A stretch of 64,000 bases of DNA from Roseateles_B flavus (GTDB lineage: Bacteria > Pseudomonadota > Gammaproteobacteria > Burkholderiales > Burkholderiaceae_C). Each line of letters starts with the position of its first letter. Position 1 is the stretch's first letter. Position numbers and translations under genes: made by a program. The DNA lies in assembly GCF_039872765.1 (NCBI RefSeq), contig NZ_JBDPZC010000002.1:186001-250000 (forward strand). The letters run 5' to 3'. Shown piece by piece: positions 43,055-53,317 of the stretch. The notes under the pieces were generated by a model. The model ran no database searches. It had not been told where the DNA came from and worked only from the letters and a program-made list of their open reading frames with translations.

Positions 43055-43877
43055 TGTTGTCGATCAGCCGGGTGCTGCCCAGCCGGGCGGCGGCCAGGGC
43101 CACCAGGGGCTGGCCGTCCTCGGGCGTGCCCAGGTCATGCTGGCGGCGCAGCACCACGTAGTCCGGCTGCCAGCCCGCCTCGCGCAGGGTCTGCAGCGCC
43201 TCGGCCTCCATGGCCGGGAGGTCCCGCTCGCCGGCCTGCCAGCGGGCGATCAAGGCCCTCAGGGTGCGGGACAGCAGCAGGGCGTCGGCCTTTTGCGCCT
43301 CGCTGAGGTAGCCGTTGCGCGAGGACAGGGCCAGGCCGGCCTCGTTGCGGCAGGTCTCGCCACCCAGGATGCGGATGGGCAGGGCCATCTGCTGCACCAT
43401 GCGGCGGATCACCATCAGCTGCTGGTAGTCCTTCTTGCCGAAGACGGCCAGCTGCGGCTGCACGATGTTGAAGAGCTTGGCCACCACCGTGCTCACGCCG
43501 GTGAAGAAGCCGGGCCGGAAATGGCCCTCGAGGATGTCCGCCAGCTCGGCAGGCGGCTGCACCTTGTAGCCCTGGGGCTCGGGATAGAGCTCCTTCTCGG
43601 AGGGTGCGAAGACGAGGTCGCAGCCCACGCCGGCCAGGAGTTCGCAGTCGCGCTCCAGGGTGCGGGGGTACTGGTCGAAATCCTCGTGCGGCGCGAACTG
43701 CAGCCGGTTCACGAAGATGCTGGCCACCACCACGCCCTGCGGCCCCACGGCCTCACGGGCCTGGCGCACCAGGGACAGATGCCCCTCGTGCAGATTGCCC
43801 ATGGTGGGCACGAAGGCGACGGGGCCGCGGCCCTGCAGGGCGGCCCGCAGGCCGGCGATGTCGTGGTGGATCTGCAT
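43044..43877 (-). CDS. panC: pantothenate synthetase
   Basis: A 277-residue PanC that joins pantoate and beta-alanine with ATP. Landmarks: FVPTMGNLHEGHLSLVRQA (HxGH loop), FVNRLQFAPHEDFDQYPRT, FAPSEKELYP and SSRNGYLS. MQIHHDIAGLRAAL is the usual family start, so the ATG at 43877 is preferred to a GTG at 43904 that lies only four bases after panB; either gives a short intergenic gap. It is downstream of panB on the same strand as a two-gene pantothenate operon. Confidence 0.96.
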   Translation of the reverse strand: MQIHHDIAGLRAALQGRGPVAFVPTMGNLHEGHLSLVRQAREAVGPQGVVVASIFVNRLQFAPHEDFDQYPRTLERDCELLAGVGCDLVFAPSEKELYPEPQGYKVQPPAELADILEGHFRPGFFTGVSTVVAKLFNIVQPQLAVFGKKDYQQLMVIRRMVQQMALPIRILGGETCRNEAGLALSSRNGYLSEAQKADALLLSRTLRALIARWQAGERDLPAMEAEALQTLREAGWQPDYVVLRRQHDLGTPEDGQPLVALAAARLGSTRLIDNIEA

Positions 43878-43908
43878 GATGGGAAGCGTACTCGGGTCAG
43901 GCACCGGT

Positions 43909-44718
43909 TCAGAAACCGTGCACGGCGTCTTCCGGGAAGGTCCGGGCCTTCACCTCGGCGACGTAGCGCTGCACGGCCTCCTGCACCGACGCGGCGCCCT
44001 GCATGAAGTTCTTGACGAAGCGGGGCTTGCGACCCGGCGTGATGTTGAGCATGTCGTGCAGCACCAGCACCTGGCCCGAGCAGCCCACGCCGGCACCGAT
44101 GCCGATCACGGGGATGGGCAGGCTCTGGGTGAGCTCGGCGGCCAGGGCCGCGGGCACCATCTCCAGCACCAGCATCTGCGCGCCGGCCTCGACCAGCTCC
44201 TGCGCATGCGCACGCAGGCGGGCGGCCGAGGCCTCGTCCCGGCCCTGCACCTTGAAGCCGCCCAGGGCGGTGACGGTCTGCGGGGTGAAGCCCAGGTGGG
44301 CGCAGACGGGGATACCGCGCTCGACCAGGTAGCGCACCGCCGGCGCCGTCCAGCCGCCGCCTTCCAGCTTGACCATGTGAGCGCCCGCCTTCACGAGCGC
44401 CGCGGCGCTGTGCCAGGTCTCGGCCAGGGTGCCCTGGTAGCTGCCGAAGGGCAGGTCGCCGACGATGAAGGCCGTGCGACGGCCGCGGGCGACGCAGCGC
44501 GTGTGATAGACCATCTCCTCCAGCTCGACCGGGGCGGTGGTGGGCTGGCCCTGCAGCACATTGCCCAGGGAGTCCCCCACCAGCATCACGTCCACGCCGG
44601 CCTCATCCTGCAGATGGGCGAAAGCGGCGTCATAGCAGGTCAGCATGGCGATCTTCTCGCCGCTGGCGTGCATGTCCAGCAGGCGCTGCAGACTGACGGG
44701 TTTGCGCTCGGTCGTCAT
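43909..44718 (-). CDS. panB: 3-methyl-2-oxobutanoate hydroxymethyltransferase
   Basis: A 269-residue PanB that makes ketopantoate with methylene-tetrahydrofolate. MLTCYDAAFAHLQDEAGVDVMLVGDSLGNVL holds the metal-binding Asp residues; VKLEGG, GHxGF-like AHLGFTPQ, and the IGIGAGVGCSGQVLVLHDML block are present. The size is standard. It heads a panB-panC unit of the coenzyme-A pathway. Confidence 0.96.
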   Translation of the reverse strand: MTTERKPVSLQRLLDMHASGEKIAMLTCYDAAFAHLQDEAGVDVMLVGDSLGNVLQGQPTTAPVELEEMVYHTRCVARGRRTAFIVGDLPFGSYQGTLAETWHSAAALVKAGAHMVKLEGGGWTAPAVRYLVERGIPVCAHLGFTPQTVTALGGFKVQGRDEASAARLRAHAQELVEAGAQMLVLEMVPAALAAELTQSLPIPVIGIGAGVGCSGQVLVLHDMLNITPGRKPRFVKNFMQGAASVQEAVQRYVAEVKARTFPEDAVHGF

Positions 44719-44806
44719 GGCGTGAAGCCCTCACGGTTGATCACGGTTGAAAAAGCTGCGGCAGTGTAGCGGGGCGCTGCGGGTTTGCACCGAGCCCGGC
44801 AGAATG

Positions 44807-44822
44807 TAGGGCTCATACCCTA
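44807..44822. promoter_or_regulatory. palindrome upstream of the OxyR gene
   Basis: TAGGG-CTCATA-CCCTA, a 16-base inverted repeat with 5-bp arms, ends 22 bases before the OxyR ATG. Its position suits autoregulation, as is usual for LysR-type regulators, but the assignment to OxyR is inference. Confidence 0.45.
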
Positions 44823-44844
44823 AGGCCTTCAGGAGATCGATAGC

Positions 44845-45765
44845 ATGACCCTCACCGAGCTCCGCTACATCGTCGCCGTGGCCCGGGAACGCCATTTCGG
44901 GCGGGCAGCCGAGGCCTGCTTCGTGTCTCAGCCCACGCTCTCGGTGGCGATCAAGAAGCTCGAGGAGGAACTGGACGTCAAGATCTTCGAACGCGGCGCC
45001 AGCGAGGTGACGGTCACGCCGCTGGGCGAGGACATCGTCCGGCAGGCGCAGTCGGTGATCGAGCAGGCCAGCGCCATCAAGGAGATCGCCAAGCGCGGCA
45101 AGGACCCGCTGGCCGGCGCCCTGCGCCTGGGCCTGATCTACACCATCGGCCCCTACCTGCTGCCGGAGCTGGTGCGCCACACCATCGAGCACTACCCGCA
45201 GATGCCCCTGATGCTGCAGGAGAACTTCACGGTGAAGCTGCTGGAGATGCTGCGCACCGGCGAGCTGGACTGCGCCATCATGGCCGAGCCCTTCCCCGAC
45301 ACCGGCCTGGCCCTGGCCCCGCTCTATGACGAGCCCTTCGTCATCGCCGTACCCGCCAGCCACCCGCTGGCGCAGCGCGAGTCCATCAGCGCCGAGGAGC
45401 TCAAGGCCGAGACCATGCTGCTGCTGGGCACCGGCCACTGCTTCCGCGACCACGTGCTGGAGGTCTGCCCCGAGTTCGCCCGCTTCTCCAGCGACGCCGA
45501 GGGCATCCGCAAGAGCTTCGAGGGCAGCTCGCTGGAGACCATCAAGCACATGGTGGCCTCGGGCATGGGCATCACCGTCGTGCCTCTGCTGAGCGTGCCC
45601 AAGGAGGCCAGCCCGCACCTGCGCTACGTCCCCTTCAGCGCCCCGGTGCCCAGCCGGCGCGTGGTGCTGGCCTGGCGCCGCACCTTCACCCGCTACGAGG
45701 CCATCGCCGCGCTGCGCAACGCGGTCTACGCCTGCCCGCTGGAGGGCGTGGCGCGGCTGTCCTGA
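44845..45765 (+). CDS. oxyR: LysR-type redox regulator OxyR
   Basis: A 306-residue LysR regulator (HTH ARERHFGRAAEACFVSQPTL). The regulatory domain contains GTGHCFRDHVLEVCPEF; counting codons from 44845, the two Cys are residues 199 and 208, exactly the positions of the E. coli OxyR disulfide pair, so it should sense hydrogen peroxide by disulfide formation. katG lies 2.8 kb downstream on the other strand, and dps 14 kb away; both are usual OxyR targets. GGAG nine bases before the ATG sets the start. It is divergent from panB. Confidence 0.95.
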   Translation: MTLTELRYIVAVARERHFGRAAEACFVSQPTLSVAIKKLEEELDVKIFERGASEVTVTPLGEDIVRQAQSVIEQASAIKEIAKRGKDPLAGALRLGLIYTIGPYLLPELVRHTIEHYPQMPLMLQENFTVKLLEMLRTGELDCAIMAEPFPDTGLALAPLYDEPFVIAVPASHPLAQRESISAEELKAETMLLLGTGHCFRDHVLEVCPEFARFSSDAEGIRKSFEGSSLETIKHMVASGMGITVVPLLSVPKEASPHLRYVPFSAPVPSRRVVLAWRRTFTRYEAIAALRNAVYACPLEGVARLS

Positions 45766-45862
45766 GCCTGGCCCGGAACAGAGCGGCCTGCGCAAGAAGC
45801 GGGTCGCCGTCGGCCGGGCCGCTGGCCAGAATGGGCCCATCGCCTGCCAGCCCCCGAATGCC

Positions 45863-46750
45863 ATGGACACGCCCCTGCCGACCGCCCCCCCCGAACCCGC
45901 CGTGACGGATACCGACCCCCAGCGTTACGCCCGCGTCCGCCAGGCCATCGAGACCATCGTCCGTGAGCCGCAGGCACCCAGTCTGGAAGCCCTGGCCCGG
46001 GCGGCGGGCCAGAGCCCCTTCCATTTCCAGCGCAGCTTCGTGCAGCTGGCCGGCATCAGCCCCAAGGAGCTGGCCCAGGCTCTGAGCCTGGAGCGCGCCA
46101 AGAGCGCCCTGCAGCAGGCCGCACCGGTGCTGACGGCGGCGCTGGACGCGGGCCTCTCCGGCCCCTCGCGCCTGCATGACCTCTTCCTGAGCCTGGAGGG
46201 CCTGACGCCCGGGGAGTTCAAGGCGGCGGGCGCCGGGCTGCAGGTGCACTGGACCTGCTTCGACAGCCTCCTGGGCCCGGTCTTCCTGGCCGCCACCCCG
46301 CGCGGCGTGCTGCGCATGGCCTTTCTGCAGGACCAGGTGCCGGAGCAGGCCCTCGCCGCCGCCCAGGCCGAGCTGCCGGCGGCCCGCTGGGTGCCTGACG
46401 ACACCGGCCTGGCCGGGCTCTCGGCGGAGGTGCAGCGGCGGCTGTCCGGCGCCGCCCCGCAGCAGACCATCGGCCTGCTGATGAGCGGCAGCCCGCTGCG
46501 CCTGCAGGTCTGGCGGGCGCTGCTGCAGGTGCCGCAGGGCCAGGTCCGCTCCTACACCCAGCTGGCGCAGGCCGCTGGCGCCCCGCAGGCGGTGCGCGCG
46601 GTCGCAAGCTGTGTGGCGGCCAATGCCATCGCCTACCTGATCCCCTGCCATCGGGTGATTCGGGCCAATGCCCAGTTCGGCGAGTACCGCTGGGGGCCCC
46701 TGACCAAGCGTGCGCTGCTGGGCCTGGAGCTGGCGCGCCACAGCGGCTGA
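45863..46750 (+). CDS. AraC-methylguanine methyltransferase fusion (Ada-like, no N-Ada domain)
   Basis: A 295-residue protein. Residues about 25-115 form an AraC-type helix-turn-helix (SLEALARAAGQSPFHFQRSF, SPKELAQALSLERAK). Residues about 130-295 form a DNA methyltransferase with the active site IPCHRVI and the segment LRLQVWRALLQVPQGQVRSY. So it repairs O6-alkylguanine and probably regulates transcription. Unlike Ada, it lacks the N-terminal metal-binding Cys4 domain that is methylated to activate it, so activation by phosphotriester sensing is not expected. Located between oxyR and a binding-protein gene. Confidence 0.92.
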   Translation: MDTPLPTAPPEPAVTDTDPQRYARVRQAIETIVREPQAPSLEALARAAGQSPFHFQRSFVQLAGISPKELAQALSLERAKSALQQAAPVLTAALDAGLSGPSRLHDLFLSLEGLTPGEFKAAGAGLQVHWTCFDSLLGPVFLAATPRGVLRMAFLQDQVPEQALAAAQAELPAARWVPDDTGLAGLSAEVQRRLSGAAPQQTIGLLMSGSPLRLQVWRALLQVPQGQVRSYTQLAQAAGAPQAVRAVASCVAANAIAYLIPCHRVIRANAQFGEYRWGPLTKRALLGLELARHSG

Positions 46751-46774
46751 GCTCCCCCGCAAGGGGCGGGCAAT

Positions 46775-46780
46775 TTGACA
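46775..46780 (+). promoter_or_regulatory. perfect -35 TTGACA upstream of a binding-protein gene
   Basis: TTGACA is followed by a GC-rich spacer and TGGGCTAAGCT. The best -10 candidates (GGCTAA/CTAAGC) fall 19-22 bases on, so the spacing is poor and the transcript would begin close to the ATG at 46816. Confidence 0.35.
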
Positions 46781-46815
46781 CCTGGCGGCCCCGGGGCTGG
46801 GCTAAGCTTGGTGCC

Positions 46816-47643
46816 ATGAAAAGCCAGCCAGGGGGATGCAAAGCGACACTGCGCGTGCAGTCCCTGCCGCCGTCGCACGAACAGACCGCGCTGCGCCGCC
46901 TGTGCCTGCTGGCGCCGCTGGGCCTGCTGGTGGGCGGCCCGGGCCGCGCCGCCCAGCCCCCGGGCCGGGAGCTGCGCATGGCCTTCGGCGAGCGCATCCC
47001 GCCCTTCTGCCTGCCCCAGACGGAATCGGGTATCGAGGTGGATGTCTTCCGCGAGGCCCTGGCCTACAAGGGCTACCGCCTGAAGCCCCTGTTCTACCCC
47101 TTTGCCCGAGTGCCGAGGGCCTTCAAGACCGGCGAGGTCGACGCCACCATGACCGACCTGGGCGAGGACCTGGGCCGGCAAGGCGGCCACTACGGCGACA
47201 GCGCGGTGCTCTACGACAACGTGCTGATCAGCCTGCAGTCGCGCCGGCTGCGCATCCAGAAGCCCGAGGATCTGACGGGTCTGAGCGTCATTTCCTTCCA
47301 GGGGGCCCTGCGCCGCTTCCCGGAATGGCTGGAGCCCGTGCACCAGGCCGGCCGGCTGGTGGAGATCAATGACCAGGCGCTGCAGGTGCGCACCCTCATG
47401 CGGGGCCGCTATGACCTGGTGCTGTCCGACCGCAGCATCTTCCGCTACTTCAGCCTGCAGCTGCGGCGAGAAGGGGAGGCCCTGCAGCCGGTGACCGAGC
47501 ATGTGTTCACCGTGGCCAATCCACATGACTATCGCCCGGTCTTTCGCGACGCCCGCGTGCGCGACGACTTCAACGAAGGCCTGCGCTGGCTGCGCAGCAC
47601 AGGGCGCTACAAAGCCATCTACGAGCATTACCTGGCGGAGTGA
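46816..47643 (+). CDS. secreted solute-binding protein (SBP_bac_3-like)
   Basis: A 275-residue protein. The first 27 residues are a polar leader, followed by a signal-like stretch LRRLCLLAPLGLLVGGPGRAA, so the true start may lie inside (a GTG at 46855 is in frame). The mature domain resembles extracellular amino-acid-binding proteins: MAFGERIPPFCLPQTESGIEVDVFREAL, FKTGEVDATMTDLGED and a closing helix EGLRWLRSTGRYKAIYEHYL. No transporter genes are nearby. It is unlike the protein at 29408 beyond family resemblance. Ligand unknown. Confidence 0.8.
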   Translation: MKSQPGGCKATLRVQSLPPSHEQTALRRLCLLAPLGLLVGGPGRAAQPPGRELRMAFGERIPPFCLPQTESGIEVDVFREALAYKGYRLKPLFYPFARVPRAFKTGEVDATMTDLGEDLGRQGGHYGDSAVLYDNVLISLQSRRLRIQKPEDLTGLSVISFQGALRRFPEWLEPVHQAGRLVEINDQALQVRTLMRGRYDLVLSDRSIFRYFSLQLRREGEALQPVTEHVFTVANPHDYRPVFRDARVRDDFNEGLRWLRSTGRYKAIYEHYLAE

Positions 47644-47650
47644 TCAGCCT

Positions 47651-47668
47651 TGTGAGCAGGCGCTCACA
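47651..47668. terminator. hairpin after the binding-protein gene
   Basis: TGTGAGC pairs with GCTCACA (7 bp, loop AGGC), 8 bases after the stop at 47643, between convergent genes. No clear T tract. Confidence 0.45.
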
Positions 47669-47712
47669 TTCACGCAAATAAAGGCCTGGACTGGCGCCCG
47701 AGGCCCCGGCGC

Positions 47713-47964
47713 TCAGAGCACCTGCACCGAGCCGGCGCGCACGCGAGCCTCGAACTGGACCTGCACGGCCTCCCATTCCTCGTAGGTGGAGTCCGAGACC
47801 TCCAGGCCGTCGATGCCCTGGCCGGGACGCAGCAGGGGGCGCGCCAGCAGGCCCAGGGCCTCACGCCCCACCCGGGTCCAGCGCCAGGCCTCGCCGAAGG
47901 CGCCCTTGGCAGCGGGGGCCTCCTTCGAGGCGGCAGCGAAGCGGGTAGCAGTGGCGTGGAACAT
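47713..47964 (-). CDS. small protein of unknown function
   Basis: An 83-residue protein with no signal peptide or membrane helix, mixed charge and a predicted helical N-terminal half (FAAASKEAPAAKGAFGEAWR) and an acidic middle (DSTYEEWEAVQ). GAGAGG lies six bases before the ATG at 47964, so the start is good; an in-frame extension further upstream is not supported. It is divergent from the small gene behind the LexA box, with 238 bases between the starts. No family recognised. Confidence 0.6.
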   Translation of the reverse strand: MFHATATRFAAASKEAPAAKGAFGEAWRWTRVGREALGLLARPLLRPGQGIDGLEVSDSTYEEWEAVQVQFEARVRAGSVQVL

Positions 47965-48153
47965 GGCGACCTCTCGTGTTGCAGTGCACGAAGTGTCGGG
48001 TTCGAGCACCGACATCCCCCATCCCACTGAAGTGGCCCCCACGCCTCCCCCATTAGAGGGAGAAGCGCTGCTCTGCATTCGCGTGTTGAACGCCAGCACG
48101 GCCCGGTGAGCGCAGCCGACCGTTGTTTGCCGGTGCTTGCGCGGGCAACAAAT

Positions 48154-48173
48154 TACTGTACATTCATACAGTA
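48154..48173 (+). promoter_or_regulatory. LexA (SOS) box with overlapping promoter
   Basis: TACTGTACATTCATACAGTA contains CTGT-N8-ACAG with perfect 7-bp arms, the consensus of the E. coli-type LexA box also used in betaproteobacteria. A candidate -10 (TACATT, 48159-48164) lies inside it, with a candidate -35 (TTGCGC, 48137-48142) 16 bases upstream. LexA bound here should block transcription of the gene at 48203. Confidence 0.8.
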
Positions 48174-48202
48174 CTTAAAACGTCTACACAAGGAGCCGCG
48201 CC

Positions 48203-48529
48203 ATGCATCTGGATCTCAACAATCCTCGCAGCATCGTCAGCTGGTGGCAGGTCTACCCGGAACGTCACGGCCCGCAGCTGAGCGCACTGGCCCGGCTGCA
48301 GCCGCAGTTTGCCGCCAGCATCCGGGAGGCCCGCCGCCTGATTGACGACGACCCCCTGCTCGCCGAGCGCCATGCCGCCGCCCAGCGCCGCCAGGCCCTG
48401 GTGCGGGGCTGGGTGCCCAGCGCGGAAGACCGCGAGCTGGACCAACTGGCCGAGCAGGCGGCGGACGAAGACACCTCCGCCGCGCCGCCCGAGCCGGAGG
48501 AGCCGGCTGCGGCCAGCGCCTGGCACTGA
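48203..48529 (+). CDS. small protein of unknown function, predicted SOS-controlled
   Basis: A 108-residue protein. AAGGAG sits seven bases before the ATG. The N-terminal two-thirds are helical and charged with paired Trp (SIVSWWQVYPERHG), then EARRLIDDDPLLAERH; the last 35 residues are acidic and low-complexity (LAEQAADEDTSAAPP). It has no signal peptide or membrane helix. I recognise no family; it is not a SulA or UmuD homologue that I can see. Transcription should start just downstream of the LexA box at 48154, about 40 bases before the ATG, which predicts induction by DNA damage. It is followed after 60 bases by the convergent katG. Confidence 0.75.
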   Translation: MHLDLNNPRSIVSWWQVYPERHGPQLSALARLQPQFAASIREARRLIDDDPLLAERHAAAQRRQALVRGWVPSAEDRELDQLAEQAADEDTSAAPPEPEEPAAASAWH

Positions 48530-48589
48530 GCGCGGCCGGGCCCCGGGGGCGGCGAGCGCTCCTATGGGCTCAGGCCCGCTCAGGCCATT

Positions 48590-50794
<2,205 letters not shown>

Positions 50795-50971
50795 GCGCAT
50801 CTCCTCGGTCGTTCATGCGGAAAAGGCAGTCTAGGAACGCCGATTGCCGGCGGCAATTCAAGGATGCCAATCGCAGTGATAGCGACGATTCAACGCGCCC
50901 TGCCCTGCCCTGTCCTGCGCCGCCGCGCCAGCGTTGGCCGCTGATTTCAGGCGAACTCGCGATCCCGGGCG

Positions 50972-52306
50972 TCAATAGCTGCGGGCATCGATGACCTCCC
51001 GCACCAGACCCAGGGCCCGCCGCAGCTGCGGCAGGGCCACGGACCCCAGGGCCAGGCGGATGGCATGGGGCACGACGGCGCCAGTTGCGTAGGGCTCGGC
51101 CGTCGACACCGAGACGCCCCGCCGCAGCAGGTCCATGGCCACCTGGTCGGCCCGCACCTCCTCGCCCAGGGGCAGCCAGACGAAGTAGGAGCTGGCATGC
51201 CCGCGGCGCTTCAGGGGCCCCAGCAGCTCCGCCGCCAGGGCCTGGCGCTCCCGGGCGTCCTCGCGCTTGCGGGACTCCAGGCGAGCCACGGTGCCGTCTT
51301 CCAGCCAGGCACAGGCCAGGGCGCTGGTGAGGCCCGGTGTGCTCCAGCTGCTGGCCCGCAGGGCGCGCTCCAGGCGCGGCGCCAGGGCAGCGGGCAGGGC
51401 CACGAAGCCGGTCCGCAGCCCCGCGGCCACGCTCTTGGACAGGCCGGTGACATAGACCGTCAGCTCCGGCGCCAGGGCGGCCAGCGGCGGCGGCGACTCG
51501 CCGGCCAGGTAGGCGTAGGCGCCGTCCTCGATCAGCAGCAGGCCCTCGTGCCGGGCCAGGGCAACCAGCTCGCGACGCCTCTTGAGGCTCATCACCCAGC
51601 CTAGCGGGTTGTGCATCGTGGGCATGGCATAGACAGCCCGCACGCGGCGGCGGCGGCAGGCCTCGGCGAGGGCGTCCAGGTCCGGCCCCAGACCGGAGGC
51701 GGGGATGGGCAGCAGCTCCAGGCGCAGGGCCTCGGCGATCAGCTTGAAGCCGGGATAGCTGAGACTGTCCACCGCCACCACCTCGCCGGGCTGCAGCAGG
51801 GCCAGCGCCGTGAGCATCAGCCCATGCTGGGCGCCTTCCACCCACAGCACCTCGGCCCCGGATACCGCCAGCCCCCGGTCCGCCAGGTGCCGGGCGGCGA
51901 TCTCGCGCTCATGCGGGCGTCCGCCCAGGGGCTGGTAGCGCAGCAGGGCGTCCAGGTCCCCGCCCTGGGCGAGCTGGCGCAGGGCGCTGCGCAGCATTTC
52001 GGCCTGGCCCGGCAGCGAGGGGTAGTTGAAGCTGAGGTCGACCATGTCGGCCGCCGAGGCCAGCAGGTCCACGCCCTGGCCCGGTGGCAGGGCGGTCTCC
52101 TTGACGAAGGTGCCGCGCCCCGTCTCGCCGCTGACCAGGCCCATGGCCTCCAGCTCCGCATAGACACGGCTGGCCGTCACCAGGGCCAGGCCTTCGCGGG
52201 CGGCCAGCTGGCGGTGGGTGGGCAGGCGGCTGCCGGGGAGCAGGCGGCCCTCGCGGATGTCAGCGGCCAGCTGGTCGACCAGTTGCTTGTAGCGGGCTCG
52301 GGGCAT
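50972..52306 (-). CDS. MocR/GabR-type regulator (GntR HTH fused to aminotransferase fold)
   Basis: A 444-residue protein of the MocR family. Residues 1-70 are a GntR winged helix (RLPTHRQLAAREGLALVTASRVY); the rest is a PLP-dependent class-I aminotransferase fold with LSKSVAAGLRTGF carrying the PLP Lys and EGAQHGLMLTALALL, MPTMHNPLGWVM as cofactor segments. These proteins are regulators, not enzymes, that sense vitamin B6 or amino acids and drive a divergent gene. The divergent neighbour is an EamA exporter, and repeats in the shared promoter fit MocR sites. The start at 52306 is the ATG in front of the GntR domain. Confidence 0.92.
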   Translation of the reverse strand: MPRARYKQLVDQLAADIREGRLLPGSRLPTHRQLAAREGLALVTASRVYAELEAMGLVSGETGRGTFVKETALPPGQGVDLLASAADMVDLSFNYPSLPGQAEMLRSALRQLAQGGDLDALLRYQPLGGRPHEREIAARHLADRGLAVSGAEVLWVEGAQHGLMLTALALLQPGEVVAVDSLSYPGFKLIAEALRLELLPIPASGLGPDLDALAEACRRRRVRAVYAMPTMHNPLGWVMSLKRRRELVALARHEGLLLIEDGAYAYLAGESPPPLAALAPELTVYVTGLSKSVAAGLRTGFVALPAALAPRLERALRASSWSTPGLTSALACAWLEDGTVARLESRKREDARERQALAAELLGPLKRRGHASSYFVWLPLGEEVRADQVAMDLLRRGVSVSTAEPYATGAVVPHAIRLALGSVALPQLRRALGLVREVIDARSY

Positions 52307-52323
52307 GGTGCGGCGTATCCATG

Positions 52324-52347
52324 ACAATATTTTGATTGTATTGATTG
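52324..52347. promoter_or_regulatory. inverted and direct repeats in the MocR/EamA promoter
   Basis: ACAAT-ATTTTG-ATTGT (52324-52339) is an inverted repeat, and TTGATTG occurs at 52332-52338 and 52341-52347, nine bases apart. The stretch is AT-rich in very GC-rich DNA. MocR-type regulators bind directly repeated sites between their gene and the target, so this is a plausible operator. Confidence 0.5.
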
Positions 52348-52422
52348 ACCTGCCTAGCATGCGCCGCATACCTCGCCGGACAGTCCGGCGGATTTGGAAC
52401 GGCAGACAGCAGGGAGGCCTTC

Positions 52423-53310
52423 ATGGCGGCACAGGGAACACAGGGCAGGCCGGGCAGCGGCTGGATCCACGGCTTCATCGGCATGCTGATCTTCAGCGGC
52501 TCCATGCCCGCCACGCGCGTGGCCGTGGCGGACTTCGACCCCGTCTTCCTCACCGTGGCCCGCGCCAGCCTGGCCGGCGTGCTGGCGCTGCTGGCCCTGG
52601 TCCTGACGAAATCGGCCTGGCCGGCGCGCCCGCAATGGCGGCCGCTGGGCGTGGTCTCCGGCGGCGTGGTGCTGGGCTTTCCCTTGCTGACGGCGCTGGC
52701 CCTGCGGCAGCTCAGCTCCGCCCATGCCCTGCTCTTCCTGGGCCTGCTGCCGCTCTCGACCGCGGGCTTTGCCGTGCTGCGCGGCGGCGAGCGGCCCCGG
52801 CCGGCCTTCTGGCTCTGCGCCGTGCTGGGCAGCAGCCTGGTGGGGGGCTACGCTCTGAGCCGCGGCCCCGCGCTGCAGGGCTCGCTGATGGCGGACGGGC
52901 TGATGCTGCTGGCCGTGCTGGTCTGCGGCCTGGGCTATGCCGAGGGCGCGCGCCTGGCACGCAGCCTGGGCGGCTGGCAGGTGATCTGCTGGGCCCTGGT
53001 GCTGGCCCTGCCGCTGAGCGTGCTGGGCGCCTGGCTGCTGCTGCCCGCCAGCTTCAGCGGCGTCAGCGACAGCGCCTGGCTGGGCCTCGCCTACGTGAGC
53101 CTGTTCAGCATGCTGATCGGCTTCGTGTTCTGGTACCGCGGCCTGGCCCTGGGCGGCATCGCGGCCGTGGGCCAGCTGCAGCTGCTGCAACCGCTGTTCG
53201 GCCTGGCGCTGGCGGCGGGCCTGCTGCACGAGGCCGTCAGCGCAGGCATGGTGGGCGTGACAGTGGGCGTGCTGATGTGCGTGGCCGTGGCGCGGCGGAT
53301 GGCGGCATAG
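52423..53310 (+). CDS. EamA/DMT family transporter
   Basis: A 295-residue inner-membrane protein with ten predicted helices in two EamA domains (GFIGMLIFSGSMPATRVAV at the first; YVSLFSMLIGFVFWYRGLALGG in the second). Members export amino acids, metabolites or drugs. GGGAGG before the ATG at 52423 fixes the start. It is the divergent partner of a MocR-type regulator, the usual set-up for regulated export of an amino-acid-like compound; which compound is unknown. Confidence 0.9.
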   Translation: MAAQGTQGRPGSGWIHGFIGMLIFSGSMPATRVAVADFDPVFLTVARASLAGVLALLALVLTKSAWPARPQWRPLGVVSGGVVLGFPLLTALALRQLSSAHALLFLGLLPLSTAGFAVLRGGERPRPAFWLCAVLGSSLVGGYALSRGPALQGSLMADGLMLLAVLVCGLGYAEGARLARSLGGWQVICWALVLALPLSVLGAWLLLPASFSGVSDSAWLGLAYVSLFSMLIGFVFWYRGLALGGIAAVGQLQLLQPLFGLALAAGLLHEAVSAGMVGVTVGVLMCVAVARRMAA

Positions 53311-53317
53311 GCGACGC

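Noticed and set aside
50840..50900. Possible OxyR site upstream of katG (GATAGCGACGATTC region)
   Set aside because: It matches the ATAG-N7-CTAT spacing poorly and I could not defend it as an operator.
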